Source: Thalassoglobus polymorphus
GTDB taxonomy: Bacteria; Planctomycetota; Planctomycetia; Planctomycetales; Planctomycetaceae
Length of the DNA stretch: 64,000 nucleotides
Direction: 5' to 3'
NCBI RefSeq assembly: GCF_007744255.1
Contig: NZ_CP036267.1
Span: 5,096,001 to 5,160,000, forward strand
The translations under genes and the position numbers were made by a program. The first letter of the stretch is position 1. Every line of letters begins with the position of its first letter. This document shows, piece after piece, positions 55,009 to 62,643 of the stretch. The notes under the pieces were generated by a model. That model searched no databases and had not been told where the DNA came from. It worked only from the letters and a program-made list of their open reading frames with translations.

Positions 55009-55512
55009 TTATCCGCTGTTGCGGACTTTATCGAGGAGCGGAGCCATCACAGGTTCCGGTACGAACTTCCTGAGTTGCTCAGCACTTTTGCCTTGTCCCA
55101 TAAACGCAATTTGTTTGATCAACGTACTTGAAATATGCGAGTACGACTCTGCTGCCATGAGAAAGACAGTCTCTAAATCGGGTGCAATCGTGTGATTCGC
55201 CAAAGCCATGGTGAATTCCGTATCAATATCTGAGACGGTCCGCACCCCTCTGACCATAACGTTTGCTCCGACCGATCGTGCAAAATCGACGGTCAACCCG
55301 GTGAAGCATTTGACGGTCACGTTGCTCGTTTCGCGGAAGATTTCCTGCATCAACTCTTGACGTTCCTCAGGTGCGAAAAGCGGTTGCTTATCGGGATTGA
55401 TCCCGATACCGATCACCATTTCGTCGAAGAGTGCTGCTCCTCGGATCGCAATATCTTCGTGCCCCAGTGTGACTGGATCAAATGTTCCGGCGTAAACAGC
55501 AATTCGTTTCAT
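55009..55512 (-). CDS. coaD: phosphopantetheine adenylyltransferase
   Basis: 167 aa from ATG 55512. AVYAGTFDPVTLGHEDI is the GxFDPxTxGH nucleotidyltransferase signature; MVRGVRTVSDIDTEF and YSHISSTLIKQIAFMG (ISSTxxK) complete the active site. It joins ATP and 4'-phosphopantetheine to dephospho-CoA, the penultimate CoA step. Hexameric enzyme in other bacteria. Single gene. Confidence 0.96.
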   Translation of the reverse strand: MKRIAVYAGTFDPVTLGHEDIAIRGAALFDEMVIGIGINPDKQPLFAPEERQELMQEIFRETSNVTVKCFTGLTVDFARSVGANVMVRGVRTVSDIDTEFTMALANHTIAPDLETVFLMAAESYSHISSTLIKQIAFMGQGKSAEQLRKFVPEPVMAPLLDKVRNSG

Positions 55513-55708
55513 GCTTGGATTCAAACGTTGAAATACTCAGTGAACTCGATCGGCACAGCTTTCTCAATCACCGACCAAGAAGCGAAACCAGAAAATCTCT
55601 GGCGGAAAGCAGTTTACGCGAGGATGATCCAGCATTGCCAGTCGAAAGGGAATCTCCCGGGCCACCGAGACGGCGACGCCCCCACTACTGTTCGTCGAAC
55701 CATAAAAA

Positions 55709-55736
55709 AAGCAGCACACAATAAAGTGTGCTGCTT
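55709..55736 (-). terminator. Rho-independent terminator
   Basis: AAGCAGCACAC (55709-55719) pairs with GTGTGCTGCTT (55726-55736). On the minus strand the stem runs into seven T. It closes the gene ending at 55764. Confidence 0.88.
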
Positions 55737-55763
55737 CGACATGTCACTGAGAATCAACGGCTG

Positions 55764-57443
55764 TTACAGACGGTTTTGCATTCCGATGAACAGAATCGCG
55801 AGTTTAGAGATTCCCTGAATCTGTTCCATCGGGATATCTGTTCGGCAACGAATTGCGTCTTCTTCAATGGCGATTCCCAAGCCAATGAAAGAGGGAGTGA
55901 GATTCAGATTATCGACCATCTGTGCATCCACTGGAAGTGGGAACTCATCCATCTCAGATGCTGCTTTCAGCCCGGCTGCGACTCCTCCGGGAAGATCGAG
56001 CAAACCAATGAAATTGGCTTCCTTCATCAGGATCTCGCGAGGTTTTTCAATCTGTGTGTTGCTCGAACTACTCAACCCGGCAACAGCACTCTTGGTCGCT
56101 TCCGGTCCTCCTCCCATTACAGTCAAGTATCGATCTTCCATGTAGATCACACGGGACTGCATGCCATTTGACCCAAACAGCACTTTCTGCATTCTTGACT
56201 GCATTTCAGCTTGTGGCGAGTCTTCATCGAACTCCTGCTTGATCGTCACAACGTCCGCTTTGTAATCACCGTAGGTTTCTGCATCTTCTGCAATTTCACT
56301 GGTTTGAGTCATCCCCGGCATCTTCAGCTCTTTCATCGCTCCGATGCTGTTCCGCATGTAGGACTTGAATTTGTCCATTGGCTTCACATCCGCAATCCCC
56401 GCGACCTGAAATAGACCGTCTGCTGAGTTTCCAATTGCGATGCTTCCGACCATGACGCCGAATTCAACTTCATCGAGATCAGAAAAAACTTTTTGCAGGT
56501 TCTCACGAACGTCAGCGTCCTGAGACATGCCTGCAGTCAAATCCATGCTCCATTTGATCGATTCTTCCAACCCACCGCTCAGCCCGTAATAGGCAACTGC
56601 ATCTTTCGGAAGTTTCACAAGGTCAGCCATTCCAGCAGTGGGGTGAGCTGTCAAAAGCTTGGCGGTTTTGCTCGCTTTGGTGAATTCTGTGTACTCTTCA
56701 ATCCGAACTCCCTTTGCTCCCAGAGAGACTGCAATGGTCAAAGACTTCGAATCTCGCACGCTTTGAAAGAGATGCTCCGCCAGAGTCCCGTACAATTCGA
56801 TGATCGGACCAATGTTGATTCCGGAATCTTGAGGCATGGCAAATCGAATTTGGTTCAGGCCTTCCAACACCTGATCGTAAGCCGTACTCAACTCATCGCG
56901 ATAACTGTTGACGAGGTGCTTCGAGTTGACGTGAAGCGAAATTTCCCCCATGTCAAAAGCAGCTTTCGTTTTCTCACTCATCTCTTTTGCCAACGAATTG
57001 GCAGCCTCGGGAACATCTGGCACAGTCCCTTTATCTGTGTAGAGGACATATTTTCCGTGGACCGATGAATCGAAGCCATCTCCGAGTGCACTGACAAAAT
57101 CATCCGCTTCAACTGTTGGGATCGCGAAGACAACTGACGGCTCATCCTGACCGTTTGTGAAAATTCCGACATGCCAGTCTCGCGACTGATCCGCCCCTGT
57201 GAGCGTGGGGTTTGAGATCGCTTTCCCCAAGTTTTCAAGGATTGCCCCCCGTGCAATTTCCCCAAAGCCTGGCTGTGCGCCATTTACTAAGGCAACGATG
57301 TTTTCCGTCGTTTTATCTGGCTCGGCGAGACGAAGGACAACGTCGACATCTTTATGGAAGAGTTCCAGTGGGGAATCCTGAGCGACAGCTGTTACCGCCA
57401 GACTCAAACTCAAACTTACAGTAAAGAAGATCCTCTTGAACAT
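55764..57443 (-). CDS. large exported protein of unknown function
   Basis: 559 aa; signal peptide about 1-21 (ends AVAQ). No membrane helix follows. The body alternates beta strands and helices, starting LELFHKDVDVVLRLAEPDKTTENI, with a repeated strand pattern (e.g. SLTIAVSLGAKGVRIEEYTEF) and a later RVIYMEDRYLTVMGGGPEATKSAV. This looks like the DUF3352-type large exported proteins seen in planctomycetes, but I cannot place it. A good terminator follows. Confidence 0.75.
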   Translation of the reverse strand: MFKRIFFTVSLSLSLAVTAVAQDSPLELFHKDVDVVLRLAEPDKTTENIVALVNGAQPGFGEIARGAILENLGKAISNPTLTGADQSRDWHVGIFTNGQDEPSVVFAIPTVEADDFVSALGDGFDSSVHGKYVLYTDKGTVPDVPEAANSLAKEMSEKTKAAFDMGEISLHVNSKHLVNSYRDELSTAYDQVLEGLNQIRFAMPQDSGINIGPIIELYGTLAEHLFQSVRDSKSLTIAVSLGAKGVRIEEYTEFTKASKTAKLLTAHPTAGMADLVKLPKDAVAYYGLSGGLEESIKWSMDLTAGMSQDADVRENLQKVFSDLDEVEFGVMVGSIAIGNSADGLFQVAGIADVKPMDKFKSYMRNSIGAMKELKMPGMTQTSEIAEDAETYGDYKADVVTIKQEFDEDSPQAEMQSRMQKVLFGSNGMQSRVIYMEDRYLTVMGGGPEATKSAVAGLSSSSNTQIEKPREILMKEANFIGLLDLPGGVAAGLKAASEMDEFPLPVDAQMVDNLNLTPSFIGLGIAIEEDAIRCRTDIPMEQIQGISKLAILFIGMQNRL

Positions 57444-57996
57444 AGTCGCTAGCTTCGGGTTTGGGTGCTTCAGTCTGAAGATGAGATTCCAGACTTGAGT
57501 GATGAGGTGATTTTGCTGAACTGCTCATTCCTGAACTGCTCATTTTTGATGAGTGCAACAACAGAAACTTTTGTCTGCCCCTCATTCTGATGAGAGATGT
57601 CTATCCAACTCAAGTGAGCAGACCAGTTGGCTTCACAAGTGATTCAGGTAATTAACGGAACTCTTTCATAAAAAGAGGGACCAAAAGCGAGTGGAACACT
57701 CAGTTGTTGTCTCTTTCTGCCCCGAACTTGTCAACACTTTTCAACAGCCTTGAAGAGAGGAATTCAAAGGCTCGCCAAATCCAAATTGAACCAACAATCT
57801 CGATTCCTCTCCTGTTTTGCATCAAAAACTGATGTGATACTTCCCTTGCGATACGAACAATGCGTAGCAAAGGATTAGAGATTTTTGGCGAAATGCAAAA
57901 TTTGCAAGAGTTTTATTGCTTTTCCATTTTGCCCATTTTAACATTGAAGTAATCCTCTATGTTCACAAAATTACGTTTCAAAAAAGGCACACACCC
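57444..57996. other. divergent intergenic region
   Basis: 553 bp between two exported-protein genes. A 14-bp direct repeat, CTGAACTGCTCATT, occurs at 57516-57529 and 57531-57544. AT content rises toward 57996. No other feature seen. Confidence 0.5.
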
Positions 57997-58593
57997 ATGT
58001 ATCGTTTTTCCTCCCTGGCAGCCAGCTGCCTGGTGTTTGCGCTGTTTCTCTCGGTAGAGACTCAGGAAGTTGATGCCGGCGGATGGTGTTTTTCCTCAAG
58101 CGCTCGATACTCTTCTGGGTATTTCCATGATTATTACAATTATGGAGCGCGATATTCACATCGTCCGTACGGAAGTTACTACGGATACCGTGGAGTGACT
58201 CCATACACTGGGTACAGCTACAACTATCGCAGCTACTACGGTGGCTGGTCTGATTACCGTCCTTACGCCTACCAACAATCGTTCTACACAAATCCTATTT
58301 CAGTTCAGTACGTCGGTTACGCCCCTGCTTATGCCGGAACTGGATGCAGCACTTGTGGAACATCGGGACCAGTCGTCACAGACAGCTGCTCCACTTGTGC
58401 CCCAACTGCTTGTGCTCCAACTTGTTGCTCCACAACCGTCGCCTATCAGCCGGGCTGCTTTTCGCACAAAACTCACAAAGCCTGTGGCGTTCGAAGCTGC
58501 GGTCTTCTTGGACCACTTTGCCCGTTCAAACGGCATAGCTGTGGCTTCGGAACTTGTGGCTCATACGGATATGGCAGATACTACGGCTGGTAA
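57997..58593 (+). CDS. exported Tyr/Gly- and Cys-rich protein
   Basis: 198 aa from ATG 57997; frame open upstream but homology-free. Signal peptide about 1-24 (ends EVDAGG). The middle is Tyr/Gly/Arg-rich (SYYGYRGVTPYTGYSYNYRS), then a Pro/Thr/Cys segment with CSTCGTSG, CSTCAPTACAPTCC repeats, and a Cys/Gly tail. No domain recognised; likely an envelope structural or adhesive protein, possibly disulfide-linked. A strong terminator follows. Confidence 0.7.
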   Translation: MYRFSSLAASCLVFALFLSVETQEVDAGGWCFSSSARYSSGYFHDYYNYGARYSHRPYGSYYGYRGVTPYTGYSYNYRSYYGGWSDYRPYAYQQSFYTNPISVQYVGYAPAYAGTGCSTCGTSGPVVTDSCSTCAPTACAPTCCSTTVAYQPGCFSHKTHKACGVRSCGLLGPLCPFKRHSCGFGTCGSYGYGRYYGW

Positions 58594-58653
58594 TCTTTGC
58601 GATTGGTAATTTTCGCTGAGACTCGATAACCTTCGAGTTCAATAGACAACCTG

Positions 58654-58703
58654 AGGCTGTGATGTCGTGGAGTACCCTCCAGCATCACAGCCTTTTTTAT
58701 TTT
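58654..58703 (+). terminator. strong Rho-independent terminator
   Basis: AGGCTGTGATG (58654-58664) pairs with CATCACAGCCT (58683-58693), with an inner stem TGGAG/CTCCA, and is followed by TTTTTTATTTT. Confidence 0.92.
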
Positions 58704-58753
58704 GAGTCGGTGCTTCATCGGCTTCCTCCAGCAATCTCCACGAACGATTTGTT

Positions 58754-59890
58754 ATGTCGAACCAAGAAACATCTCACGTCCCTGTGAACCTGGGAGATCG
58801 AAGCTACGAGATCCTGATTGGACAAGGTTTACTGAAGCAGACAGCCGAGATCATTCATCCCTGGTTGGTTGCGAAAGCTGGAGAGAGAGAGCACCCATCA
58901 GCTTTTCTGGTCACCGATCAGAACGTCACCAGCTACGCCGAGGCTGTCTCGCAGAGCCTGGAATCACAAGGATGGAGAACGACCACGTTCACGATGGAGC
59001 CGGGAGAGACCTCGAAAAGTATAGAGGTCATTTCCAAAGCTTGGGACTCCCTTGTGGAGTTTCGAGCAGATCGGCGGACCGTTGTGATCGCCATTGGAGG
59101 TGGTGTCGTTGGTGATTCAGCAGGGTTCATGGCAGCCACGTTCAATCGAGGATTACCCTTTGTTCAAATCCCCACGACTCTCCTCGCAGATGTAGACAGT
59201 TCCGTCGGCGGAAAAGTCGGTATCAATCATCCCCAGGCGAAAAACCTCATCGGCGCTTTTCATCAACCACTCGGTGTCTTGATCGATACCCAGACTTTCA
59301 AAACACTTCCTGACCGAGAATACAAAGCTGGCTGGGCAGAGGTCATTAAGTATGGCGTGATCCTTGATGAAGAATTCTTTGCGTTTCTTGAGCAGAACAT
59401 CGGTCCGATTCAACAGCGGGAAGAGACGGTCCTGCGAGCTGCAATTTCGCGTAGCTGCGAACTCAAAGCTCAAGTCGTCGAACAAGACGAATACGAGCGG
59501 ACCGGACTCCGAGCTGTTCTGAACTACGGGCACACCTATTGCCATGCGTTCGAAGCTTTAACCGGATACGGCGAACTTCTTCATGGAGAAGCTGTCTCGA
59601 TCGGAATCGTCTACGCCAGTCGACTCGCAGAGAAGATGGGGCGAATCGAGCAGCAACTTACCGACCAACAAATCGGACTGCTGGATGCGGTCGGACTCCC
59701 GCTGAATGTGACGTCGCCGGAAAGAATTTCTGTTGAAGAAATCATCGGCCGCATGAAACTCGACAAGAAAACCGTCGGCGGCAAACTTCGCTTCGTCTTG
59801 CCGACACGTCTCGGACACGTCGAACTTGTCGAAGATGTCCCAGAAGAACTCGTGCGAGAAACTCTCATCGAAGGGGGCTTCAAGTCTTGA
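58754..59890 (+). CDS. aroB: 3-dehydroquinate synthase
   Basis: 378 aa. AIGGGVVGDSAGFMAATF and LPFVQIPTTLLADVDSSVGGKVGINHP are diagnostic, with AEVIKYGVILDEEFF, NYGHTYCHAFEALTGYGELLHGEAV (zinc ligands; the usual GHTFGH has Cys in place of Gly here). It makes 3-dehydroquinate in the shikimate pathway. Single gene, convergent with the esterase. Confidence 0.95.
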   Translation: MSNQETSHVPVNLGDRSYEILIGQGLLKQTAEIIHPWLVAKAGEREHPSAFLVTDQNVTSYAEAVSQSLESQGWRTTTFTMEPGETSKSIEVISKAWDSLVEFRADRRTVVIAIGGGVVGDSAGFMAATFNRGLPFVQIPTTLLADVDSSVGGKVGINHPQAKNLIGAFHQPLGVLIDTQTFKTLPDREYKAGWAEVIKYGVILDEEFFAFLEQNIGPIQQREETVLRAAISRSCELKAQVVEQDEYERTGLRAVLNYGHTYCHAFEALTGYGELLHGEAVSIGIVYASRLAEKMGRIEQQLTDQQIGLLDAVGLPLNVTSPERISVEEIIGRMKLDKKTVGGKLRFVLPTRLGHVELVEDVPEELVRETLIEGGFKS

Positions 59891-59934
59891 GGAAATGGCT
59901 GCGATAGTCTTTGAGGGTGATTGATGAAGAAACT

Positions 59935-59961
59935 TCGCCGGACACAAAATGTGTCCGGCGA
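59935..59961. terminator. hairpin terminator between convergent genes
   Basis: TCGCCGGACACA (59935-59946) pairs perfectly with TGTGTCCGGCGA (59950-59961), loop AAA. Flanks are only mildly T-rich. Confidence 0.65.
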
Positions 59962-59984
59962 GATGTGTCGTATTCTTAAATCAC

Positions 59985-60881
59985 TCACTTCTTCAACAAG
60001 CCTCGTCCCCTCATCCAAGCCTCGGCTTTCTCGGGCCAAGTGTGGACGTTGGCTCCTTCGACCTTTCGCAGCCCGTACCCATGACCTCCGCTTTCGAAGA
60101 TGTGAAGCTCTGCGGGAAGCCCGAGTTGCTTCATCGCTTTGTAATATTCGACACTACTCAGCGACGTCACCCCGTCATTATGTGCATGAATAAGAAACGT
60201 TGGGGATGTCTGCTTGTCGACTACAACTTCTGCTCGAAGTCCTGATTCATCCGCATTAAGCAATTTCCAGGGGTAGATCAGCATTATAAAATCTGGTCGT
60301 GCAGAGGCTTTGTCGATCTCGTCCCGTTTCTCAAATCGACTCTCGACATCCATTTTCGTCGAAGCAATCGCGACTGCGTTTCCACCCGCTGAGAACCCGA
60401 TTGAGCCGACTCGCTGTGGGTCGAGCCCCCATTCTTTCGCATGTGACCGAATCCATCGAACGGCGCGTTGAGCATCTTGAACTGGCATCAGCCAATCCTG
60501 CTTCAACTTACGAGTTGGAGACCGGTAATAAAGCACAAATGCCGTCACCCCCATTGAATTGAACCACTCCGCAACCTCTGCACCTTCCTTGCCTACTACA
60601 TCATAGCTGTAGCCACCGCCGGGCAGGATCAGGACCGACGTCCCATTCTTCTGACTTGAATCAGGGTCGAAACGTTTGATGAAGGGATATTCAATATCAG
60701 TGATTCGAATCGCGGGGGGATCTTCGTTTTCTCGGGCGGGGAGAATCCTCCCGATTTCTGAGGTCGATGCTCCTGCGGCAGCATCTGGCCAGAGAAAGTA
60801 GGTTTCCGAGACATCGTCCGCCGAAACAGATTGCCTCCCCACAGAAAACAGCAGTAAGACAAGAGCAAGTGTGCGTGTCAT
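59985..60881 (-). CDS. exported alpha/beta hydrolase (esterase/acetylxylan-esterase-like)
   Basis: 298 aa from ATG 60881 (GAGGAAA upstream). Signal peptide ~1-21 (ends VSADD). The oxyanion motif is LILPGGGYSYDVVG, the nucleophile elbow GFSAGGNAV, the acid near LIHAHNDGVTS, and the His in ESGGHGYGL. This is the pattern of the planctomycete esterase/lipase group linked to polysaccharide deacetylation. Periplasmic. Substrate unknown. Confidence 0.85.
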   Translation of the reverse strand: MTRTLALVLLLFSVGRQSVSADDVSETYFLWPDAAAGASTSEIGRILPARENEDPPAIRITDIEYPFIKRFDPDSSQKNGTSVLILPGGGYSYDVVGKEGAEVAEWFNSMGVTAFVLYYRSPTRKLKQDWLMPVQDAQRAVRWIRSHAKEWGLDPQRVGSIGFSAGGNAVAIASTKMDVESRFEKRDEIDKASARPDFIMLIYPWKLLNADESGLRAEVVVDKQTSPTFLIHAHNDGVTSLSSVEYYKAMKQLGLPAELHIFESGGHGYGLRKVEGANVHTWPEKAEAWMRGRGLLKK

Positions 60882-61333
60882 CGAATTTCCTCTGAGGTCA
60901 ATCAACGTTGAAAAAGTGGATGATAAAACAATCCCCAAAGACTCAAAAGTCGCTTATGGATGTTTTGCAAGGCTTTTGACTTGGTCATCTCCCTCGACGT
61001 TGGAATCAACGTTGGAATCAACAATTCCTGCAGTGACCGCTTCGCGGCGAATTCCTTCCGTTGAGCAGGCCGAACGGTGGTGAGCAAACCGAAAGCTGGT
61101 CCTCACAATATTCCGCCCACTTCGAGCCCATATTGACCAATTTTACAATTTTCCAGTACGTTCCCGATGAATGAGAATGTCTTCGCTTAGCGAAGCCTGA
61201 ATCAGCCAGCCTGTTTTGGCGACTGTTTCGAGCCCCTGAACTTGATTTCTCAAAGACTGAGGAAGTCCGTCATGGCACAAGTGACCGGCTAATCCTGAGA
61301 GATTCACGACATTTGAAATGGAATGGCAAAGGA
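60882..61333. other. divergent intergenic region
   Basis: 452 bp between the esterase and GT4 genes. ACGTTGGAATCA occurs twice in tandem (60997-61008, 61009-61020). No gene seen. Confidence 0.5.
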
Positions 61334-62452
61334 ATGCCTGCACGAAAACTCACAATCGTTCAAATGATCCCCGAATTAAACGGTGGAGGGGTCGAACGTG
61401 GAACGATTGAACTTTCTCAAGAATTAGTCCGCCAAGGACATCGATCGATTGTGATCTCAGCAGGTGGCCGACTCGTAGAGCAATTGCACAGCCACGGGGC
61501 GGAGCATATCGAGTGGAACATCCGTGCGAAATCTCCTCTCAGTTTGCGTTGGGTCTGGCCGCTTCGCAATTTCTTAATCAAAAACAAAGTTGATGTCGTT
61601 CACGCCAGATCAAGAATCCCTGCCTGGATTGCTTACCTTGCCTGGAAAGGGATGAATCAGCAGAGACGTCCGCACTTTGTGACCACTGCTCATGGATTGT
61701 ATAGCGTCAATCGATACAGCGAAGTGATGACCAAAGGAGAACGTGTCATCGCGATCTCAGAAACCGTTCGCGATTATTTGCAAACGAACTATTCAAAAAT
61801 CGAAAGCGATGCCATCACTCTGATCCCGCGCGGCATCGATCCGCTTGATTTCCCGAGAGGTTTTCAGCCATCACAAGAGTGGAAGCAGGCTTGGTTTGAA
61901 GAGTTCCCAGAACTTGTTGGTCGCCCGGTCATCTCTTTAATTGGTCGCATGACCCGACTGAAAGGGCATCAGGATCTGATCGAAATCATCGATCGGTTAC
62001 GGAATCACATCCCAGAGATCAGAGCACTCATCGTGGGAGGCGTCGATCCTCGACGTGCCCAGTACGCAGAAGAGATCCGAAAAGAAGTGGCTCGACGAAA
62101 TCTGGAACAGCACATCATCTTTGCTGGTCATCGTTCAGAAATCCGAGAAATCTATTCGGTCTCGAATGTTGTCCTGTCCCTCACATCCAACCCTCCAGAA
62201 GCCTTCGGAAGAACAACGGTTGAAGCGCTCACGATGGGTGTCCCTGTTGTCGGGTACGATCACGGCGGGACCGGAGAGATTCTCCGAAACGTTTTCCCGG
62301 AAGGACTCGTCCCGGCGGGTAATCTCGAATCAGCTGCGCAACAAATTCAAAAGATGATCCAAAGTGAAATCAAAGTCCCCAGCGAACACCCGTATTTGAA
62401 ATCGAAAATGCTGGCGGACACATTGTCAGTTTACGAAGAGTTGGCTGCCTAG
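61334..62452 (+). CDS. GT4-family glycosyltransferase
   Basis: 372 aa from ATG 61334 (a TTG at 61313 also possible). GT-B fold: N-terminal MIPELNGGGVERGTIELSQEL, HGLYSVNRYSEVMTKGERVIAISE; C-terminal half with ISLIGRMTRLKGHQDLI, VGGVDPRR and SNPPEAFGRTTVEALTMGVPVVG (nucleotide-sugar binding ExxxxxxxE region). Likely in polysaccharide or lipopolysaccharide assembly, cytoplasmic face. A repeat and then a membrane glycosyltransferase follow. Confidence 0.9.
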   Translation: MPARKLTIVQMIPELNGGGVERGTIELSQELVRQGHRSIVISAGGRLVEQLHSHGAEHIEWNIRAKSPLSLRWVWPLRNFLIKNKVDVVHARSRIPAWIAYLAWKGMNQQRRPHFVTTAHGLYSVNRYSEVMTKGERVIAISETVRDYLQTNYSKIESDAITLIPRGIDPLDFPRGFQPSQEWKQAWFEEFPELVGRPVISLIGRMTRLKGHQDLIEIIDRLRNHIPEIRALIVGGVDPRRAQYAEEIRKEVARRNLEQHIIFAGHRSEIREIYSVSNVVLSLTSNPPEAFGRTTVEALTMGVPVVGYDHGGTGEILRNVFPEGLVPAGNLESAAQQIQKMIQSEIKVPSEHPYLKSKMLADTLSVYEELAA

Positions 62453-62540
62453 AACACTCCCGTGTTTCCGGTGTCCGCCAAGAGTGTTTTCATATTGTGA
62501 AGCGTCCGTTGCCACGAGGCAGAACGCGTACATTTTCATA
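62450..62540 (+). repeat. dispersed repeat family A, copy 13
   Basis: Plus orientation, starting in the GT4 stop codon: TAG, hairpin AACAC-TCCC-GTGTT, CCGGTGTCCGCCAAGAGTG, then CGTTGCCACGAGGCAGAACG. The end hairpin uses different bases from other copies but keeps pairing. Confidence 0.82.
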
Positions 62541-62643
62541 CATACCAGATAACTGATGCTTGAAGAATTCTCTCTGGATTGCAGAGTCCCGAGATAGCTG
62601 AGCAGATCGGTTCTAAAAAACCACGAGGACGGAGCCTCCTATT

